Of a stretch of 14,310 nt of DNA, positions 10,301 through 13,300 are shown piece after piece. The DNA comes from Thermoanaerobaculia bacterium (lineage in GTDB: Bacteria; Acidobacteriota; Thermoanaerobaculia; Multivoradales; UBA5704), in contig JASLEW010000081.1 of assembly GCA_030150965.1 (NCBI GenBank), positions 1 through 14,310 of the forward strand. Reading direction: 5' to 3'. Each line of letters begins with the position of its first letter. Within the stretch, counting starts at the first letter, position 1. The notes under the pieces were generated by a model. That model was not told the origin of the DNA. It did no database searches and saw only the letters and a program-made list of their open reading frames with translations. The position numbers were made by a program, and so were the translations under genes.

Positions 10301-13300
10301 GCTTCCCGGCCGAGCGTTTGGCGTGGACCGCCGGCGACGCCGGGCTTGCCGCCCTGCTGACCGAGACGGCGCTTGCAGGAGCGGTCCCGGACCTCCTGAC
10401 CGGCGCCGACGTGCCGGTGCTGGTGCTGGACGGCGGCGGGCAGACGGAGCTGGCGGCGGAGAACGCGACGGAGCCGTCTCCGTGGGCCGATGCGGCGAGC
10501 CCGGCCTACGTGCTGTACACCTCGGGCTCGACGGGCCGTCCGAAGGCGGTGGTGGTCACGCAGGGCTCCCTGGTGCAGCTGTTCTCGGCGCTGCGGCAGC
10601 GGCCGGGCATGACGGCCGCGGACACGGTGCTCGCGGTGACCACGATCTCGTTCGACATGGCGGCGGTCGATCTGCTGCTGCCGCTGGCGGTGGGAGCGCG
10701 GGTGGTGCTCGCGCGCCGCGACGAGGCCGGCGACGGCGAGGCGCTGGGGCGCCTCATCGCGGAGGAGAGCGTCAGCCTGGTGCAGGTGACGCCGGCGACC
10801 TGGCAGCTGCTGCTGGGAGGCGCCCGGGACCTCGCCGCGGTTCGCGCGCTGAGCGGCGGCGAGGCGCTGACGCCGCGTCTGGCGGCGGATCTCAGGGCGG
10901 TCACGCGGTCGCTGTGGAACTGCTATGGACCGACGGAGACGACGGTCTACTGCGCCGTGGGTGCGGTGGAGACGGCCGAGGGACCGGTGGCGATCGGCCG
11001 CCCGGTCGCCGGCAGCCGGGTGGTGCTGCTGGACCGCACGGGGCAGCTGACGCCGGTCGGCGCCGCGGGTCACCTGCACGTCGGCGGTGCTGGTCTGGCG
11101 CGCGGCTATCTCAACCGTCCGGAGCTGACGGCGGAGCGTTTCGTGCCGGACGCGACGGCGGCGGAGCCCGGAGCGCGCCTCTACCGCACCGGCGACCTGG
11201 CGCGCCTCCTCGCCGACGGCAGGCTCGACTACCTGGGGCGCATCGATCAGCAGGTGAAACTGCGCGGCTACCGGATCGAGCTGGGCGAGATCGAGGCGGT
11301 GATGCGGGAGTGCCCCGGCGTGGGCGACGCGGTGGCGGTGCTCCTGCCGCCGGGGAGGGACCCGGCGGCGGGAGCAACAGACCGCCGGCTGGCGGCCGCC
11401 TACGTGACCGGCGACGGCGGCGTGCCCTCGGCAGCGGAGCTGCGCCGCTTCCTGGCGCGGCGGCTGCCGCCCTACATGGTGCCTGCGCAGCTTGCGGCGG
11501 TGGGGAGGCTGCCGCTGACACCGAGCGGCAAGGTGGACCGCCGGGCGCTGGCGGCCCATCTCGTGGCCGGCATCGCGGCCGGCTCCGCGGCCGAAGGAGC
11601 GCGGCGCGAGGGCTACGTGCCGCCGCGCGGCCCGGTCGAGGAGATGCTGGCGGGGATCTGGGAGGAGGTGCTGGAGCGCGCGCCGATCGGGGCCGAGGAC
11701 GACTTCTTCGCCCTGGGCGGCCACTCGCTGCTGGCCACGCGGCTGGTGTCGCGGGTGCGGGCCGCCTTCGGCACCGAGCTGCGTCTGCGCGCGGTCTTCG
11801 AGCGCCCGACCCTGGCCGGCCTGGCCCGCGAGGTCGAGGCGTCGCGTCCGGGCGGCAGCGCGCCGCCGCTCGCCCGGGCCGACCGGCAGAGGGACCTGCC
11901 GCTGTCGTTCGCGCAGCAGCGGCTGTGGTTCATCGAGCAGCTGGAAAGCACCCCGCTGTACAACGTGCCGCTCGCGCTGCGGCTCGCGGGATCTCCGTCG
12001 GCGGCGGTGCTGTCGGCGGTGCTGCGGGAGGTGGTGCGCCGGCACGAGGTCCTGCGGACGGTGTTCCGCGGCGACGGCGGGGAGCCGCGGCAGGTGATCC
12101 TGCCGCCCGGCGGGATGCGTGTTCCCGTGGTGGACCTGACGCGCCTTCCCACGGCGCGGCGCAACCCGGTGGCGGCGGCCCTGCTGAAGGCGGAGGCGCG
12201 GCGGCCGTTCGACCTGGCGCGCGGACCGCTGCTGCGGGCGGCGCTCTGGCGGCTGGGCGAGGCCGAGCACCTGCTGCTCCTCGCCACGCACCACATCGCC
12301 AGCGACGGCTGGTCGGCGGGCGTGCTGATGCGGGAGATGACGGCCCTCTATGCGGCGTTTGCCGCCGGGCTGCCCTCCCCGCTGCCCGAGCTGCCGGTGC
12401 AGTACGCGGACTTCGCGGTCTGGCAGCGCGGCTGGCTCCAGGGCGGCGTGCTGCAAGCGCAGGTCGAGTGGTGGAAGAACCAGTTGTCCGGAGCGCCCTT
12501 CGTGCTGGACGTGCCCACGGACCGGCCAAGGACCGCCACCTCCACGCAGCGGGGCGGCCTGGTCCGGGTGACGCTGCCCCGCGTCCTGAGCGAGCGCGTG
12601 GACGCGCTGGCGCAGGCCGAAGGCGCCACGCCCTTCATGGCGCTGCTGGCGGCGTTCCAGGCCGTGCTGTCGCGCATGTCCGGACAGGATGACGTGCTGG
12701 TGGGCTCGCCCATCGCGAACCGCCGGCACGCGGAGACGGAGGGCCTCATCGGCTTCTTCGTGAACATGTTGGTGCTGCGTGGCCGCTTCAGCGCGAAGAC
12801 GACCTTCCGCGAGCTGCTGGCCCAGGTGCGCGCCACCACGCTGGGCGCGTACGAGCACCAGGACATCCCGTTCGAACACCTGGTGGAAGCGCTCCAGCCC
12901 GAGCGCGACCTGGGCCGCACACCGCTCTTCCAGGCGATGTTCGCACTCCAGAACGCGCCCGTGCCGGAGCTGGTGGTGCCCGGCCTGACCGTGGGGCCGG
13001 CCTCCTTCGAGGGCGGTACGCCGACGCAGTTCGAGCTGGCGCTGGACCTGAACCGGACCCGCGACGGCTACGAGGGCCGCTTCCACTACGCCGCGGAGTG
13101 GTACGACGCGGGCACCATCGAGCGGTTCGCCGCGCACCTGCGCCGCCTGCTGGAGGCCGTCTGCGACGCGCCGGACCTGCCGCTGGCGGACGTGCCGCTC
13201 GTGTCGCCGGAGGAACTGGTGCGGCTGGTTCGCATGGGCGGCGGCGAGCTGCTCGACTTCGAGCGCGACGCCACGCTGCACGGCCTCATCGAGCGGCAGG

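Noticed and set aside
8994..12692. Long open frame on the plus strand in another reading frame (also 3906-6974 and 1485-3140)
   Set aside because: These give Gly/Ala/Arg-rich translations without motifs, while frame 1 in the same bases gives intact NRPS motifs. They are GC-driven shadows.
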